DNA of 40,883 bases from Paramagnetospirillum caucaseum (GCF_000342045.1 NZ_AONQ01000040.1:1-40883); one strand, 5' to 3'. Shown: positions 23,262-34,001, counted from the stretch's first letter. Notes: a model not told the origin generated them from the sequence alone. Made by a program: numbers and translations.

Positions 23262-25024
23262 GTATCTTCGCGCCCCGCCGCCATACCCCCGGCTTCCATG
23301 CCGGAGACGACCTCCAGGCCGGAGCGGCGCTGCGGCTGGACGGCGTTCGCATGCAGGCCATCGAGACCGGCCGCTCGCGTCTGGTGATCACCGCCCTGGT
23401 CTTCCTGCTGGCCTTCGGCGCCGTCGGGGCGCGGATGGTCGACGTCGCCGTCATCGACCGCAATCCGCCCAAGCCCCACGCCCAGCCCCAGGCCCGCACC
23501 GACGAACTGAAGATGGAGCGGGCCGACATTTCCGACCGCACCGGGGTGCTGCTGGCCTCCAGCCTGCCCACCGTGTCGCTGTTCGCCCGGCCCGAGGACC
23601 TGAAAGCCGCCAAGGTGGACATCGAAAGCGCCGCCATCCGCCTGGTCGCCGTGCTGCCCGAGCTGGACCTGGAGGAGACCATCGAGCGCCTGTCGTCGGG
23701 CCGCCAGTTCGTCTACCTGAAGCGCAACCTGACGCCGCGCCAGCATTACGACGTCAACAACTTAGGGATTCCCGGCCTGCTGTTCCAGAAGGGCGAGCGC
23801 CGCATCTATCCCCACGGCCCGCTGGCCTCCCATGCCGTCGGCGTCACCGACGTGGACAACAAGGGCGTGGCCGGCATCGAGAAGCGCTTCGAGAACGCCA
23901 TGCGCGAAAGCCGCGAGCCGCTGGCCCTGTCCATGGACATCCGCGTCCAGACCATCGTGCGCAACGAACTGGCCCGTTCGGTGGAGGAATTCTCGGCGGT
24001 GGGCGGCACCGGCATGGTGATGGACGTGCGCACCGGCGAATTGCTGGCCATGGTCAGCCTGCCCGATTTCGACCCCAACGACCCGCCGCCGCCCACCGAT
24101 CCGTCCATGTTCAACCGCGCCACCAAGGGCGCCTACGAGATGGGCTCGACCTTCAAGCTGTTCAACACCGCCATGGCGCTGGACCTGGGGAAGGCCAACA
24201 TCAATTCCAGCTTCGACGCCAGCAAGCCCCTGGTGTTCGGCGGACACACCATCCACGACGACCATGCCCTGAACCGCTGGATGACCGTGTCGGAAATCCT
24301 CATCCACTCGTCCAACATCGGTTCGGCCCGCATGGCCCTGGACGCCGGCACCGAGGCGCAGCGCGCCTTCATGTCGCGCATCGGCATGCTGCAGGCCCCG
24401 CCGCTGGAACTGCCCGAGGTGGCCGGACCGCTGATCCCGTCGCCCTGGCGCGAGATCAACACCATCACCATCGCCTTCGGCCACGGATTGTCGGTGACGC
24501 CGCTGCAATTGCTGGCCGGCACCGCCGCCCTGGTCAACGGCGGCGAGTACCACGCGCCGACCCTGCTGGCCCGCGCCCCCGGCGACGCGATCCCCGCCAT
24601 CCGGGTGCTCAAGCCCAAGACCTCGGAGAACATGCGTCAGCTGATGCGCATGGTGGTCACCGACGGCACCGGCAAGAAGGCCGACGTTCCCGGCTACGAG
24701 GTGGGCGGCAAGACCGGCACCGCCGAAAAGGCCGGAGCCGGCGGCTATCGCAAGAAGGCGGTGCTGTCGTCGTTCATCGCCGCCTTCCCCATGGATGCGC
24801 CGCGCTACGCGGTGCTGATGATGATCGACGAGCCCCAGGCCACCAAGCAGACCTTCGGCTTCATCACCGCCGGCTGGACCGCCGCCCCGGCCGCCGGCCG
24901 GGTGATCGCCCAGATCGCGCCGCTGCTGGGGCTGATGCCCAAGACCCTGCCGATTCCCCCCTCCGGCGCAAGCAAGGGAATCGCCCGCACCGGAGGAGGC
25001 CGTGAAGTTGCGGCGGTTGAGTGA
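23258..25024 (+). CDS. ftsI: Division-specific peptidoglycan transpeptidase FtsI (PBP3)
   Basis: A 588-residue class B penicillin-binding protein. Membrane anchor near 45-62 (LVITALVFLLAFGAVGARM); the N-terminal RADISDRTG motif; the transpeptidase domain with Ser297-T-F-Lys300 (SxxK, catalytic serine), Ser351-S-Asn353 (SxN) and Lys485-T-Gly487 (KTG). It cross-links septal peptidoglycan with FtsW. GTG start at 23258 overlapping the ftsL stop. The C-terminus overlaps murE by 23 bases. It holds a rare TTA leucine codon at residue 169. Confidence 0.97.
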   Translation: MSIFAPRRHTPGFHAGDDLQAGAALRLDGVRMQAIETGRSRLVITALVFLLAFGAVGARMVDVAVIDRNPPKPHAQPQARTDELKMERADISDRTGVLLASSLPTVSLFARPEDLKAAKVDIESAAIRLVAVLPELDLEETIERLSSGRQFVYLKRNLTPRQHYDVNNLGIPGLLFQKGERRIYPHGPLASHAVGVTDVDNKGVAGIEKRFENAMRESREPLALSMDIRVQTIVRNELARSVEEFSAVGGTGMVMDVRTGELLAMVSLPDFDPNDPPPPTDPSMFNRATKGAYEMGSTFKLFNTAMALDLGKANINSSFDASKPLVFGGHTIHDDHALNRWMTVSEILIHSSNIGSARMALDAGTEAQRAFMSRIGMLQAPPLELPEVAGPLIPSPWREINTITIAFGHGLSVTPLQLLAGTAALVNGGEYHAPTLLARAPGDAIPAIRVLKPKTSENMRQLMRMVVTDGTGKKADVPGYEVGGKTGTAEKAGAGGYRKKAVLSSFIAAFPMDAPRYAVLMMIDEPQATKQTFGFITAGWTAAPAAGRVIAQIAPLLGLMPKTLPIPPSGASKGIARTGGGREVAAVE

Positions 25025-26462
25025 CATGACGGCGACCGCGCCCAGCCGCGACGTGACCATCAGCGGTCTGACCGCCGATTCGCGCGCCGTCCGTCCCGGC
25101 TGGCTGTTCGCCGCCCTGCCCGGCGCCAGGGCCGACGGCCGCGCCTTCATCCCCGCCGCCATCGCCGCCGGCGCCGTGGCTGTGCTGGCTCCCGAGGGCT
25201 CGCGCCTCGAGCTGCCGGACGAGGTGGTGCTGGTCACCGATGCCAATCCGCGCCGCCGCTTCGCCCTGATGGCCTCGGTGTTCCACGGCGCCCAGCCCGC
25301 GGTGATGGCCGCCGTCACCGGCACCAACGGCAAGACCTCCACCGCCGAGTTCTTCCGCCAGATCATGGCCCGCCTCGGCCACGTCGCGGCGTCCATCGGC
25401 ACGCTGGGCATCACCGCGCCCGGCTGGGACAATTCCGGCGGCCTGACCACCCCCGACCCGGCCGGACTGCACGCCGACCTCGCCCGGCTGGCCGGCATGG
25501 GCGTCACCCACGCCTGCATGGAAGCCTCCAGCCACGGCCTCGACCAGCACCGGCTGGACGGCGTCAGGCTTGCCGCCGCCGCCTTCACCAACCTGACGCG
25601 GGACCATCTCGACTACCACGCCGACATGGAGGCCTATGCCGGGGCCAAGCTGCGCCTGTTCGCCGAGGTGCTGCCCGAAGGGGCCTGCGCGGTGATCAAC
25701 GCCGATTCCGATCTGGCGCCCCGCGTCGTCGAGCTGTGCGCCAAGCGCGGCATCCGGGTGTTGGGCTATGGCCGCGCCGCCACCGATCTGCGCCTGATCG
25801 AAGCAACGCCCGCCGCCCACGGCCAGGACCTCGACCTGGAAATCCTGGGCCGCGCCGTCACCGTGCGCCTGCCCCTGGCCGGCCGTTTCCAGGCCGACAA
25901 CGCCCTGGCGGCGCTGGGTCTCGCCCTGGCCTGCGGCGCCGACCCGGAGTCCGCCCTGGCCGCGCTCGAGCATCTCGACGGCGTGCCCGGCCGCCTGCAG
26001 AAGGTGGCCGAGTGCGCCAACGGCGCTTGCGTCTACGTGGATTACGCCCACACCCCCGACGCGTTGGAGACGGTGTTGAAGGCGCTGCGCCCCCACGCCG
26101 CGCGGCGTCTGGTCGCGGTGTTCGGCTGCGGCGGCGACCGCGACCCCGGCAAGCGCCCGCTGATGGGCGCCATCGGCTGCCGTCTGGCCGACGCCATGAT
26201 CGTCACCGACGACAACCCGCGCTCCGAGGACCCGGCGGCCATCCGCGCCGCCGTGCGGGGCGTCTGCCCGGCCGGCATCGAGATCGCCGACCGCCGGGAC
26301 GCCATCCGCGCCGCCGTGGCGGGTTTGCAGAAGGGCGACGTGCTGGTCGTCGCCGGCAAGGGCCACGAGCGCGGCCAGATCGTCGGCTCCGCCGTGCTGC
26401 CCTTCGACGATGCCGAGGAAGCCCTGGCTGCGGTCCGTCTCGTCGATGGAGGCGCCGCATGA
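25002..26462 (+). CDS. murE: UDP-MurNAc-tripeptide synthetase MurE (meso-DAP adding)
   Basis: A 486-residue Mur ligase that adds meso-diaminopimelate to UDP-MurNAc-L-Ala-D-Glu with ATP. The P-loop GTNGKTST is at 107-114. D404-N-P-R407 is the motif that selects meso-DAP over lysine, so the cell wall is of the DAP type. MEASSHGLDQHR and VDYAHTPDALE are further family blocks. GTG start at 25002, inside the end of ftsI, with GGAGG 5 nt upstream. Its stop overlaps murF (ATGA). Confidence 0.97.
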   Translation: MKLRRLSDMTATAPSRDVTISGLTADSRAVRPGWLFAALPGARADGRAFIPAAIAAGAVAVLAPEGSRLELPDEVVLVTDANPRRRFALMASVFHGAQPAVMAAVTGTNGKTSTAEFFRQIMARLGHVAASIGTLGITAPGWDNSGGLTTPDPAGLHADLARLAGMGVTHACMEASSHGLDQHRLDGVRLAAAAFTNLTRDHLDYHADMEAYAGAKLRLFAEVLPEGACAVINADSDLAPRVVELCAKRGIRVLGYGRAATDLRLIEATPAAHGQDLDLEILGRAVTVRLPLAGRFQADNALAALGLALACGADPESALAALEHLDGVPGRLQKVAECANGACVYVDYAHTPDALETVLKALRPHAARRLVAVFGCGGDRDPGKRPLMGAIGCRLADAMIVTDDNPRSEDPAAIRAAVRGVCPAGIEIADRRDAIRAAVAGLQKGDVLVVAGKGHERGQIVGSAVLPFDDAEEALAAVRLVDGGAA

Positions 26463-27859
26463 TCCGCCCCCTGTGGACCTCGTCCGAAGCGGCCGCCGCC
26501 GTCTCGGGCACCCCGTCCGGCCCCGCCTGGGAAGCGTCGGGCGTGTCCATCGACAGCCGCAGCGTCCAGCCCGGCGACCTGTTCATCGCCCTGGAAGGCC
26601 CCAACCACGACGGCCACGACCATGTGGCCTCGGCCCTGGCCTGTGGCGCCGCCGCCGCCATCGTCCACAAGCTGCCCCCGGGCAGTGCCGAGGACGCCCC
26701 CCTGGTCCTGGTCCGGGACACCATGGCGGCCTTGCAGGACCTAGGGATCGCCTCGCGCGCCCGCTGCGGCGCCCGCATCGTCGCCGTCACCGGCAGCGTC
26801 GGCAAGACCGGCACCAAGGAGATGCTGGCCCTGGCGCTGTCCGACCAGGGTGCCACCCATTACAGCGTCGGCAGCTTCAACAATCACTGGGGCGTGCCGC
26901 TGTCCCTGGCCCGCATGCCGGCGGGCGTGCGCTACGCCATCTTCGAGATCGGCATGAACCATCCCGGCGAGATCGTCCCCCTGGCCGCCATGGCGCGCCC
27001 GCATGTGGCGGTGATCACCACCGTCGAGGCGGTGCACATGGAGTTCTTCGGCTCCACCGCCGAGATCGCCGCCGCCAAGGCCGAAATCTTCACCGGCATC
27101 GAGGCCGGCGGCACCGCCGTGCTGCCCCGCGACAACCTCCATTTCGCCTTCCTGGACGAAAGCGCCCGCACGCTCGGCATCAAGGACGTGCGCACCTTCG
27201 GCAACCACATCGAGGCCACCGCACGGCTGCTGGACTGCGCCGTCGACCCCCAGTCCACCGCCGTCTTCGCCCTGCTCTCCGATCAGCCCCTGTCCTACCG
27301 GGTGGGCGTGGCCGGACGGCAATGGGCCATGAACTCGCTGGCGGTGCTGCTGGCGGTCGAGGCGCTGGGCGGCGACGTCAACCTGGGCGCCCTGGCCCTG
27401 GCCGCCATGGCGGCGCCCAAGGGGCGCGGCCAGCGCCGCCGGGTGGAGATCGAGGGCGGCAGCTTCGAGCTGATCGACGAAAGCTACAACGCCTCGCCGG
27501 TGTCCATGAAGGCGGCCATCGCCACCCTGGCCTCGGTGCGGCCGGCCAAGGGCGGACGGCGCATCGCCGTGCTGGGCGACATGCTGGAACTGGGTCCCCA
27601 GGGGCCGGCGCTGCACGCCTCCATCGCCGCGGCGGCGGAAAGCTGGAACATCGACCTGGTGTTCACCGCCGGCCCCCTGACCGCCCACCTGCACGAGGCC
27701 CTGGCCGAGCAGCGCCGGGGCGGCCACGCCGCCGATGCCGATGCCGTCGCCCGGCTGGTCAAGGCGGCGCTGCGTCCCGGCGACGTGGTGATGGTCAAGG
27801 GTTCGGCGGGCAGCCGGATGGGACGTGTGGTCAACGCTCTGGCCGAAGGGGGCCGCTGA
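26459..27859 (+). CDS. murF: UDP-MurNAc-pentapeptide synthetase MurF
   Basis: A 466-residue Mur ligase that joins D-Ala-D-Ala to the UDP-MurNAc-tripeptide. IDSRSVQPGDLFIALEG marks the N-terminal domain; the P-loop is TGSVGKTGTKEML (111 on); SFNNHWGVPLSLARMP and FEIGMNHPGEI are diagnostic of MurF; the C-terminal domain has IDESYNASPVSMKAA and VLGDMLELG. The usual serine after GK-T is Gly here, a small variation. It carries a rare CTA codon at residue 95. It ends directly against mraY (TGAATG). Confidence 0.96.
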   Translation: MIRPLWTSSEAAAAVSGTPSGPAWEASGVSIDSRSVQPGDLFIALEGPNHDGHDHVASALACGAAAAIVHKLPPGSAEDAPLVLVRDTMAALQDLGIASRARCGARIVAVTGSVGKTGTKEMLALALSDQGATHYSVGSFNNHWGVPLSLARMPAGVRYAIFEIGMNHPGEIVPLAAMARPHVAVITTVEAVHMEFFGSTAEIAAAKAEIFTGIEAGGTAVLPRDNLHFAFLDESARTLGIKDVRTFGNHIEATARLLDCAVDPQSTAVFALLSDQPLSYRVGVAGRQWAMNSLAVLLAVEALGGDVNLGALALAAMAAPKGRGQRRRVEIEGGSFELIDESYNASPVSMKAAIATLASVRPAKGGRRIAVLGDMLELGPQGPALHASIAAAAESWNIDLVFTAGPLTAHLHEALAEQRRGGHAADADAVARLVKAALRPGDVVMVKGSAGSRMGRVVNALAEGGR

Positions 27860-28948
27860 ATGCTTTACAATCTCCTCTACCCCCTGGCCGATCAGGTCCC
27901 GGTCTTCAACCTGTTCAAGTACCTGACCTTCAGGACGGGCGGCGCGGTGCTGACCGCGCTGATCGTCGCCTTCCTGGTGGGGCCGCGCATCATCGCCTGG
28001 CTGCGCCAGTGGCAGAAGCAGGGCCAGCCCATCCGCGCCGACGGCCCGGAATCCCATCTGCTGACCAAGAAGGGCACGCCCACCATGGGCGGTTTCATGA
28101 TCCTGCTGGCGCTGTCGGTCTCCACCCTGCTGTGGGCCGATTTGCGCAACCAGTATGTGTGGATCGTGCTGCTGGTCACCCTGGGCTACGGGCTGATCGG
28201 CTTCTGGGACGACTATCTCAAGGTTTCCAAGAAGAACCCCAAGGGCGTGCCGGGCAAGACCAAGCTGGTGGCCGAGATCGCCATCGGCCTGGGTGCCGCC
28301 ATCTGGGTGCTCGGCCTGCAGCGCGAGCCCCTGGCCGGCGCCCTGGCGGTGCCGTTCTTCAAGACCGTCCTGCTGCAGCTGTCGTGGTTCTACCTGCCCT
28401 TCGCGGTGTTCATCATCGTCGGTGCCGGCAACGCGGTGAACCTCACCGACGGCCTGGACGGCCTGGCCATCGTGCCGGTGATGATCGCGTCCGGCGTGTT
28501 CGCCATCTTCTCCTATCTGGTCGGCCACGCCGTCTTCGCCAATTACCTCCAGATCCATTACGTCTCCGGCTCGGGCGAACTGGCGGTGTTCTGCGGCGCC
28601 CTGGTGGGCGCCGGGCTGGGCTTCCTGTGGTTCAACGCGCCGCCGGCCATGGTGTTCATGGGCGACACCGGGTCGCTGGCCCTGGGCGGAGCGCTGGGCG
28701 CCATTTCCGTGGTGACCAAGCACGAACTGGTGCTGGGCATCGTCGGCGGCCTGTTCGTGCTGGAAACCGTCTCGGTGATCGTCCAGGTGGCCTCGTTCAA
28801 GCTGACCGGCAAGCGCGTCTTCCGCATGGCGCCGCTGCACCATCACTTCGAGAAGAAGGGCTGGGCCGAGCCGACCGTGGTCATCCGGTTCTGGATCATC
28901 GCCACCATCCTGGCCCTGGCCGGGCTGGCCACCCTGAAGCTGCGTTGA
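27860..28948 (+). CDS. mraY: Phospho-MurNAc-pentapeptide transferase MraY
   Basis: A 362-residue polytopic inner-membrane enzyme, the family's usual size (360). It transfers phospho-MurNAc-pentapeptide to undecaprenyl phosphate, making lipid I. Motifs in order: [31 protein letters not shown] with the catalytic aspartates, [13 protein letters not shown], and the histidine cluster [11 protein letters not shown]. About ten hydrophobic segments. It follows murF without a gap. Confidence 0.98.
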   Translation: MLYNLLYPLADQVPVFNLFKYLTFRTGGAVLTALIVAFLVGPRIIAWLRQWQKQGQPIRADGPESHLLTKKGTPTMGGFMILLALSVSTLLWADLRNQYVWIVLLVTLGYGLIGFWDDYLKVSKKNPKGVPGKTKLVAEIAIGLGAAIWVLGLQREPLAGALAVPFFKTVLLQLSWFYLPFAVFIIVGAGNAVNLTDGLDGLAIVPVMIASGVFAIFSYLVGHAVFANYLQIHYVSGSGELAVFCGALVGAGLGFLWFNAPPAMVFMGDTGSLALGGALGAISVVTKHELVLGIVGGLFVLETVSVIVQVASFKLTGKRVFRMAPLHHHFEKKGWAEPTVVIRFWIIATILALAGLATLKLR

Positions 28949-28960
28949 GGTCAATCCGCC

Positions 28961-30334
28961 ATGATCCCCGTCCCCTTCCTCAAAGGTAAGCGTGTCCTGG
29001 TGATGGGCCTGGGCAAGTCCGGGACCGCCACGTCGCGCGCCCTGCTGGCGGCGGGGGCCGGCGTGATGGCCTGGGACGACGGCGAGGCGGCGCGCAAGAC
29101 CGCCGCCGAGGCCGGCATCCCCATCCGCGACCCCGCCCTGATCCCCATGGAGAAGGCCGACCTGCTGGTGTGGAGCCCCGGCATCCCCCACACCCATCCC
29201 CAGCCCCATCCGGTAGCCGAGAAGGCCCGCGCCGCCAAGGTGCCGCTGGTCTGCGACGTGGAACTGCTGGCCCTGGCCAAGGCGGGCGCGCGCATGCTGG
29301 CGGTGACGGGAACCAACGGCAAGTCCACCACCACCACCCTGCTGGCCCATGTGCTGGACGAATGCGGCGTGCCGGTGGCGGCCGGCGGCAATCTGGGCAC
29401 CCCCGCCCTGGACCTGCCCGAGTTGCCGGGCGACGGACGCTATGTGCTGGAGCTGTCCTCCTACCAGCTGGAGCTGACCAACAGCCTGAAGCTGGGCGTC
29501 GCCATCCTGCTCAACGTCACTCCCGACCATCTTGGCCGCCACGGCGGCATGTCCGGCTACATCGCCGCCAAGCGCCGGGTGTTCGACTACCTGACCCCCG
29601 GCGGCGCGGCGGTGATCGGCATCGACGACGGCCCCTGCCGCGCCATCGCCGCCGAGCTGTCGCGCCTGGGGGTCCGGGTGGTGAAGATCTCGGTGGAATC
29701 GGTGCTGTCCGAGGGCGTCTCGGCGCCCGAGGGCGTGCTGCTCGACAACGCCAAGCCGGTCTGCGACCTCAAGGCTATTCCCAGCCTGCCCGGCCGCCAC
29801 AACTGGCAGAACGCCTGCGCCGTCTACGCCGCCGCCCGTGCCGAGGGCCTGGCCCCCAAGGCCATCGCCGCCGCCCTGGCCACCTATCCCGGCCTCGGCC
29901 ACCGCCAGGAACTGGTGGGCAGCGACCACGGCATCGACTGGATCAACGATTCCAAGGCCACCAATGCCGACGCGGTGGAAAAGGCCCTGGTCTGCTACGA
30001 CCACGTCTACTGGATTGCCGGCGGGCAGGCCAAGGAAGGCGGCATCGCCTCGCTGGAGAAGCATTTCGGCCGTATCCAGCACGCCTTCCTGATCGGCGAG
30101 GCCACCGAGTCCTTCGCCGCCACCCTGGACGGCAAGGTGCGCTTCACCCGCTGCGCCACCCTGGACAAGGCGGTGGCCGCCGCCCGCAATCTGGCGGTAT
30201 CCGATTCCATTCCCGGCGCGGTGGTCCTGCTGTCGCCAGCCTGCGCCTCGTGGGACCAGTTCAAGTCGTTCGAGCATCGCGGCGACACCTTCCGCGAGTT
30301 GGTCCAGGCCTTCACGGAAGGAGGCGGGGGATGA
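28961..30334 (+). CDS. murD: UDP-MurNAc-L-alanine:D-glutamate ligase MurD
   Basis: A 457-residue Mur ligase. The N-terminal Rossmann domain starts KRVLVMGLGKSGTATSRAL, the ATP loop is GTNGKSTTT (117-125), ELSSYQLE and NVTPDHLGRHG are typical of MurD, and the C-terminal domain has NDSKATNADA and LLSPACASWDQFKSFEHRGD. It adds D-glutamate to UDP-MurNAc-L-Ala. It begins 12 bases after mraY and overlaps ftsW by 4 nt. Confidence 0.97.
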   Translation: MIPVPFLKGKRVLVMGLGKSGTATSRALLAAGAGVMAWDDGEAARKTAAEAGIPIRDPALIPMEKADLLVWSPGIPHTHPQPHPVAEKARAAKVPLVCDVELLALAKAGARMLAVTGTNGKSTTTTLLAHVLDECGVPVAAGGNLGTPALDLPELPGDGRYVLELSSYQLELTNSLKLGVAILLNVTPDHLGRHGGMSGYIAAKRRVFDYLTPGGAAVIGIDDGPCRAIAAELSRLGVRVVKISVESVLSEGVSAPEGVLLDNAKPVCDLKAIPSLPGRHNWQNACAVYAAARAEGLAPKAIAAALATYPGLGHRQELVGSDHGIDWINDSKATNADAVEKALVCYDHVYWIAGGQAKEGGIASLEKHFGRIQHAFLIGEATESFAATLDGKVRFTRCATLDKAVAAARNLAVSDSIPGAVVLLSPACASWDQFKSFEHRGDTFRELVQAFTEGGGG

Positions 30335-31461
30335 GCGTCACCTTCGGGCGCACCGATACCTCCGTCCTGGGCCGCTGGTGGTGGACCGTCGACCGCTGGA
30401 CCATCGCGGCGCTGTTCCTGCTGGTGGCGGTGGGCGCCATCCTGACCATGGCGGCCAGCCCGGCGGTGGCCGAACGCATCGGGGCGCAGAGCTTCCATTT
30501 CGTGCGCCGCCAGTTCGTCTTCCTGGCGCCCGCCGTGATCATCATGCTGGGCGTGTCGCTGCTGACGCCGAAGCAGGTGCGGCGCATGGCGGTGATCGGC
30601 CTGCTGGCCTCCATCGTCCTGCTGATCCTGGTGCCGGTGCTGGCCGTCGAGATCAAGGGCTCCAAGCGCTGGCTCAACCTGGCCGGAATGTCCATCCAGC
30701 CGTCGGAATTCGTCAAGCCCATGTTCGCGGTGGTCGCCGCCTGGATGTTCGCCTCGGCCCGCCTGGACCCCGCCTTTCCCGGAAGGGTCATCGCCACCGC
30801 CCTGTTCGGCGTGGTCGCCGCCCTGCTGCTGATCCAGCCGGACGTGGGCCAGACCGCCATCCTGACCGCCATCTGGGGCACCCAGTTCTTCCTGGCCGGG
30901 CTGCCGCTGATCCTGGTGGTGGGGCTGGGGCTGGCGGCACCCATCGGCATCGTCGGCGCCTATTACGTCTTCCCCCATGTGCAGTCGCGCTTCGACAAGT
31001 TCCTCGACCCCTCGGGCAGCGGCGCCTATCAGGTCACCACGGCCCTCAGCGCCTTCAAGAACGGCGGGGTGTTCGGCCGCGGCCCCGGCGAGGGCCGGGT
31101 CAAGCTGGTGCTGCCCGACGCCCACACCGACTTCATCCTGGCGGTGGGCGGCGAGGAGTTCGGCGTGGTGCTGTGCCTGTTCGTGGTGATGCTGTTCGCC
31201 TTCATCGTGCTGCGCGGCTTCTCGCGCATCCACAAGGAGGACAACCTGTTCGTCGTCCTGGCCACCGCCGGGCTGCTGGTGCAGTTCGGGCTGCAGGCCA
31301 TCGTCAACATGGCCTCGACGCTCCGCATGATGCCGGCCAAGGGCATGACCCTGCCGTTCATCTCCTATGGCGGCTCGTCCATGGTGGCGCTGGCGCTGGG
31401 CATGGGCATGGTGCTGGCCCTGACCCGCACCCGCTACGGCCGGGAGGGCATGGAGGCATGA
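30331..31461 (+). CDS. ftsW: Septal peptidoglycan glycosyltransferase FtsW
   Basis: A 376-residue SEDS-family membrane protein with about ten membrane segments. GSKRWLNLAGMSIQPSEFVKP is the SEDS signature before the catalytic region; GVFGRGPGEGRVKLVLPDAHTDFILAVGGEEFG and MTLPFISYGGSSM complete it. It polymerises lipid II at the septum with FtsI, which lies six genes upstream. ATG at 30331 overlaps the murD stop; GGAGG is 8 bases upstream. The longer open frame on the same strand further upstream belongs to no gene. Confidence 0.97.
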   Translation: MSVTFGRTDTSVLGRWWWTVDRWTIAALFLLVAVGAILTMAASPAVAERIGAQSFHFVRRQFVFLAPAVIIMLGVSLLTPKQVRRMAVIGLLASIVLLILVPVLAVEIKGSKRWLNLAGMSIQPSEFVKPMFAVVAAWMFASARLDPAFPGRVIATALFGVVAALLLIQPDVGQTAILTAIWGTQFFLAGLPLILVVGLGLAAPIGIVGAYYVFPHVQSRFDKFLDPSGSGAYQVTTALSAFKNGGVFGRGPGEGRVKLVLPDAHTDFILAVGGEEFGVVLCLFVVMLFAFIVLRGFSRIHKEDNLFVVLATAGLLVQFGLQAIVNMASTLRMMPAKGMTLPFISYGGSSMVALALGMGMVLALTRTRYGREGMEA

Positions 31462-32567
31462 ACAAGCCCCTCATCGCCCTCGCTGCCGGCGGCACCGGCG
31501 GCCACGTCTTCCCCGCCGAGGCTCTGGCCTCGGTGCTGCTGGGGCGCGGCTACCGTCTGGCGCTGATCACCGACAAGCGCGGCGCCGCCTATGGCGGCAC
31601 GCTGGGCAAGCTGGAGACCTTCCGCATCTCGGCCGGCGGCATCGCCGGGCGCGGCACGCTGTCGGCGCTGCGCTCCGCCCTGGAACTGGGCCTGGGCATC
31701 GTCCAGGCCCGCTCGATCCTCAAGTCCATCCGCCCGGCGGCGGTGATCGGCTTCGGCGGCTACGCCTCGGTGCCGGGCATGGCCGCCGCCGCCCTGGCCG
31801 GCATTCCCACCGCCATCCATGAGCAGAACGCCGTGCTGGGCCGCGCCAACCGCCTGCTGGCCGCCCGGGTGCGCCGCATCGCCACCTCCTTCGCCGAGGT
31901 CAGCCACGTGGATGCCCGCCTGCTGCCCAAGCTGGTCCATACCGGCATGCCGGTGCGCGCCGGCATCCTGGCGAGCCGCGAGGTCGCCTATGCCGGGATC
32001 GGCGCCGACGGCCCCATCGATCTGCTGGTGTTGGGCGGCAGCCAGGGGGCCCGCATCCTCTCCGAGGTGGTGCCCGCCGCCCTGGCCCGCCTGCCCGAGG
32101 GCTTGCGCGTCCGCATCCGCATCGCCCAGCAATGCCGCCCCGAGGATCTGGAAGGCGTGCGCAAGGCCTATGCCGGCACCGGCATCCAGACCACCCTGGA
32201 AAGCTTCTTCGCCGACGTGCCCGAGCGTCTGGCCGCCGCCCATCTGGTCATCGCCCGGGCCGGCGCCTCCACCGTGGCCGAGCTGACCACCCTGGGCCGT
32301 CCGGCCATCCTGGTGCCCTATCCCTTCGCCATCGACGACCACCAGACCGCCAACGCCCACGCCGCCGAGGATTCGGGCGGCGCCTGGCTGATGCAGCAGG
32401 ACTCCTTCACCGCCGAGACCCTGGCGGCGCGCCTGGATTCCCTGTTCACCCAGCCCGAAGCCCTGGCGCGGACCGCCGCCTGCGCCCGCAATTCCGGCCG
32501 CCCCGACGCGGCCGAAGCCCTGGCCGACCTGGTGGTCGGGCTGATCCCCAACCAGAGTGGAGCCTGA
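31458..32567 (+). CDS. murG: UDP-GlcNAc:lipid I GlcNAc transferase MurG
   Basis: A 369-residue GT28 glycosyltransferase that makes lipid II at the inner face of the membrane. AAGGTGGHVFPAEALA, GFGGYASVPGM, HEQNAVLGRANRLLA in the N-domain and LGGSQGARILSE, RAGASTVAELTTLGRPAILVP with DDHQTANA in the C-domain are all present. It overlaps ftsW (ATGA) and ends 3 bases before murC. Confidence 0.97.
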   Translation: MNKPLIALAAGGTGGHVFPAEALASVLLGRGYRLALITDKRGAAYGGTLGKLETFRISAGGIAGRGTLSALRSALELGLGIVQARSILKSIRPAAVIGFGGYASVPGMAAAALAGIPTAIHEQNAVLGRANRLLAARVRRIATSFAEVSHVDARLLPKLVHTGMPVRAGILASREVAYAGIGADGPIDLLVLGGSQGARILSEVVPAALARLPEGLRVRIRIAQQCRPEDLEGVRKAYAGTGIQTTLESFFADVPERLAAAHLVIARAGASTVAELTTLGRPAILVPYPFAIDDHQTANAHAAEDSGGAWLMQQDSFTAETLAARLDSLFTQPEALARTAACARNSGRPDAAEALADLVVGLIPNQSGA

Positions 32568-32570
32568 CCC

Positions 32571-34001
32571 ATGCGCACCATGTCGCTGAACATCGGCACC
32601 ATCCACTTCGTCGGTATCGGCGGCATCGGCATGTCAGGCATCGCCGAGATCCTTCACAACCTGGGCTATGCGGTCCAGGGCACCGACATCGCCGACAATT
32701 ACAACGTCGAGCGCCTGCGCAAGATGGGCATCCGCGTCCATATCGGCCATGCCGCCGAGGCCCTGGGCGACGCCCGCGTGGTGGTGGTGTCGTCGGCGGT
32801 CAAGGCCGACAACCCCGAGGTCCAGGCGGCCCGCGCCAAGCTGGTCCCCGTGGTACGCCGCGCCGAGATGCTGGCCGAGCTGATGCGCCTGAAGAGCGCC
32901 ATCGCCATCGGCGGCACCCACGGCAAGACCACCACCACCTCGCTGATCGCCGCATTGCTGGACGCCGCCCACCTGGACCCCACGGTGATCAACGGCGGCA
33001 TCATCAACGCCTACGGCACCAACGCCCGCCTGGGCGCCAGCGAGTGGATGGTGGTCGAGGCCGACGAATCCGACGGCAGCTTCATCAAGCTGCCCTCCAC
33101 CGCCGTGGTGGTGACCAATATCGACCCCGAGCACATGGACCATTACGGCACGGTGGAGAAGCTGCACGAGGCGTTTCGCACCTTCGTCGAGAACATCCCG
33201 TTCTACGGCTTCGCCGCCATGTGCATCGACCACCCCGAGGTCCAGGCCCTGGTGGCCCGGGTTCCCGACCGCAAGCTGGTGACCTACGGCTTCAACCACC
33301 AGGCCCTGGTGCGGGCCGACAAGCTCTCCATGGACATCACCGGGGCGCGCTACGACGTGGTCATCACCGACCGCGTCACCGGCGCCACCCGGACCATCAC
33401 CGATATCCATCTCCCCATGTACGGCGAGCACAACGTGCTGAACTCCCTGGCCGCCATCGCGGTGGCCAACGAGCTGGGCCTAGCCAACGACGTGGTCAAG
33501 AAGGCGCTGGGCGGCTTCAAGGGCGTCAAGCGCCGCTTCACCCGCACCGGCGAGGCCAAGGGCGTCACCGTCATCGACGATTACGGCCACCACCCGGTGG
33601 AGATCGCCGCCGTGCTGAAGGCCGCCCGCTCCGCCTGCCGGGGCAACGTCATCGCCGTGGTCCAGCCCCACCGCTATTCCCGCCTGTCCAGCCTGTTCGC
33701 CGAGTTCTGCACCTGCTTCAACGACGCCGACATGGTGATCGCCGCCGACGTCTATGCGGCAGGCGAGAAGCCGATGACCGGCTTCGACAAGACCGCCCTG
33801 GTCAAGGGCCTGCAGGAGCACGGCCACCGCCGGGTGATGGCCCTTTCCGATCCCAAGGCCCTGGCGCCGCTGGTCAATTCCCTGGCCGGCCCCGGCGACA
33901 TGGTGGTCTGCCTGGGGGCCGGCAACATCACCGCCTGGGCCCATGCCCTGCCGGCCGAACTGGCCGCCCTGCCCGATCCCAGCCCGGGAGGCGCCGAATG
34001 A
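32571..34001 (+). CDS. murC: UDP-MurNAc:L-alanine ligase MurC
   Basis: A 476-residue Mur ligase, first of the four amino-acid additions. [17 protein letters not shown] is the UDP-binding glycine-rich start, [11 protein letters not shown] (114 on) the P-loop, and [31 protein letters not shown] and QPHRYSR follow. Its last codons overlap an ATGATG that starts murB. A rare CTA codon is at residue 304. Confidence 0.98.
   Translation: MRTMSLNIGTIHFVGIGGIGMSGIAEILHNLGYAVQGTDIADNYNVERLRKMGIRVHIGHAAEALGDARVVVVSSAVKADNPEVQAARAKLVPVVRRAEMLAELMRLKSAIAIGGTHGKTTTTSLIAALLDAAHLDPTVINGGIINAYGTNARLGASEWMVVEADESDGSFIKLPSTAVVVTNIDPEHMDHYGTVEKLHEAFRTFVENIPFYGFAAMCIDHPEVQALVARVPDRKLVTYGFNHQALVRADKLSMDITGARYDVVITDRVTGATRTITDIHLPMYGEHNVLNSLAAIAVANELGLANDVVKKALGGFKGVKRRFTRTGEAKGVTVIDDYGHHPVEIAAVLKAARSACRGNVIAVVQPHRYSRLSSLFAEFCTCFNDADMVIAADVYAAGEKPMTGFDKTALVKGLQEHGHRRVMALSDPKALAPLVNSLAGPGDMVVCLGAGNITAWAHALPAELAALPDPSPGGAE

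Noticed and set aside
26741-30277. Long minus-strand open frame opposite murF, mraY and murD
   Set aside because: Same mirror-frame composition; the plus-strand genes are certain.
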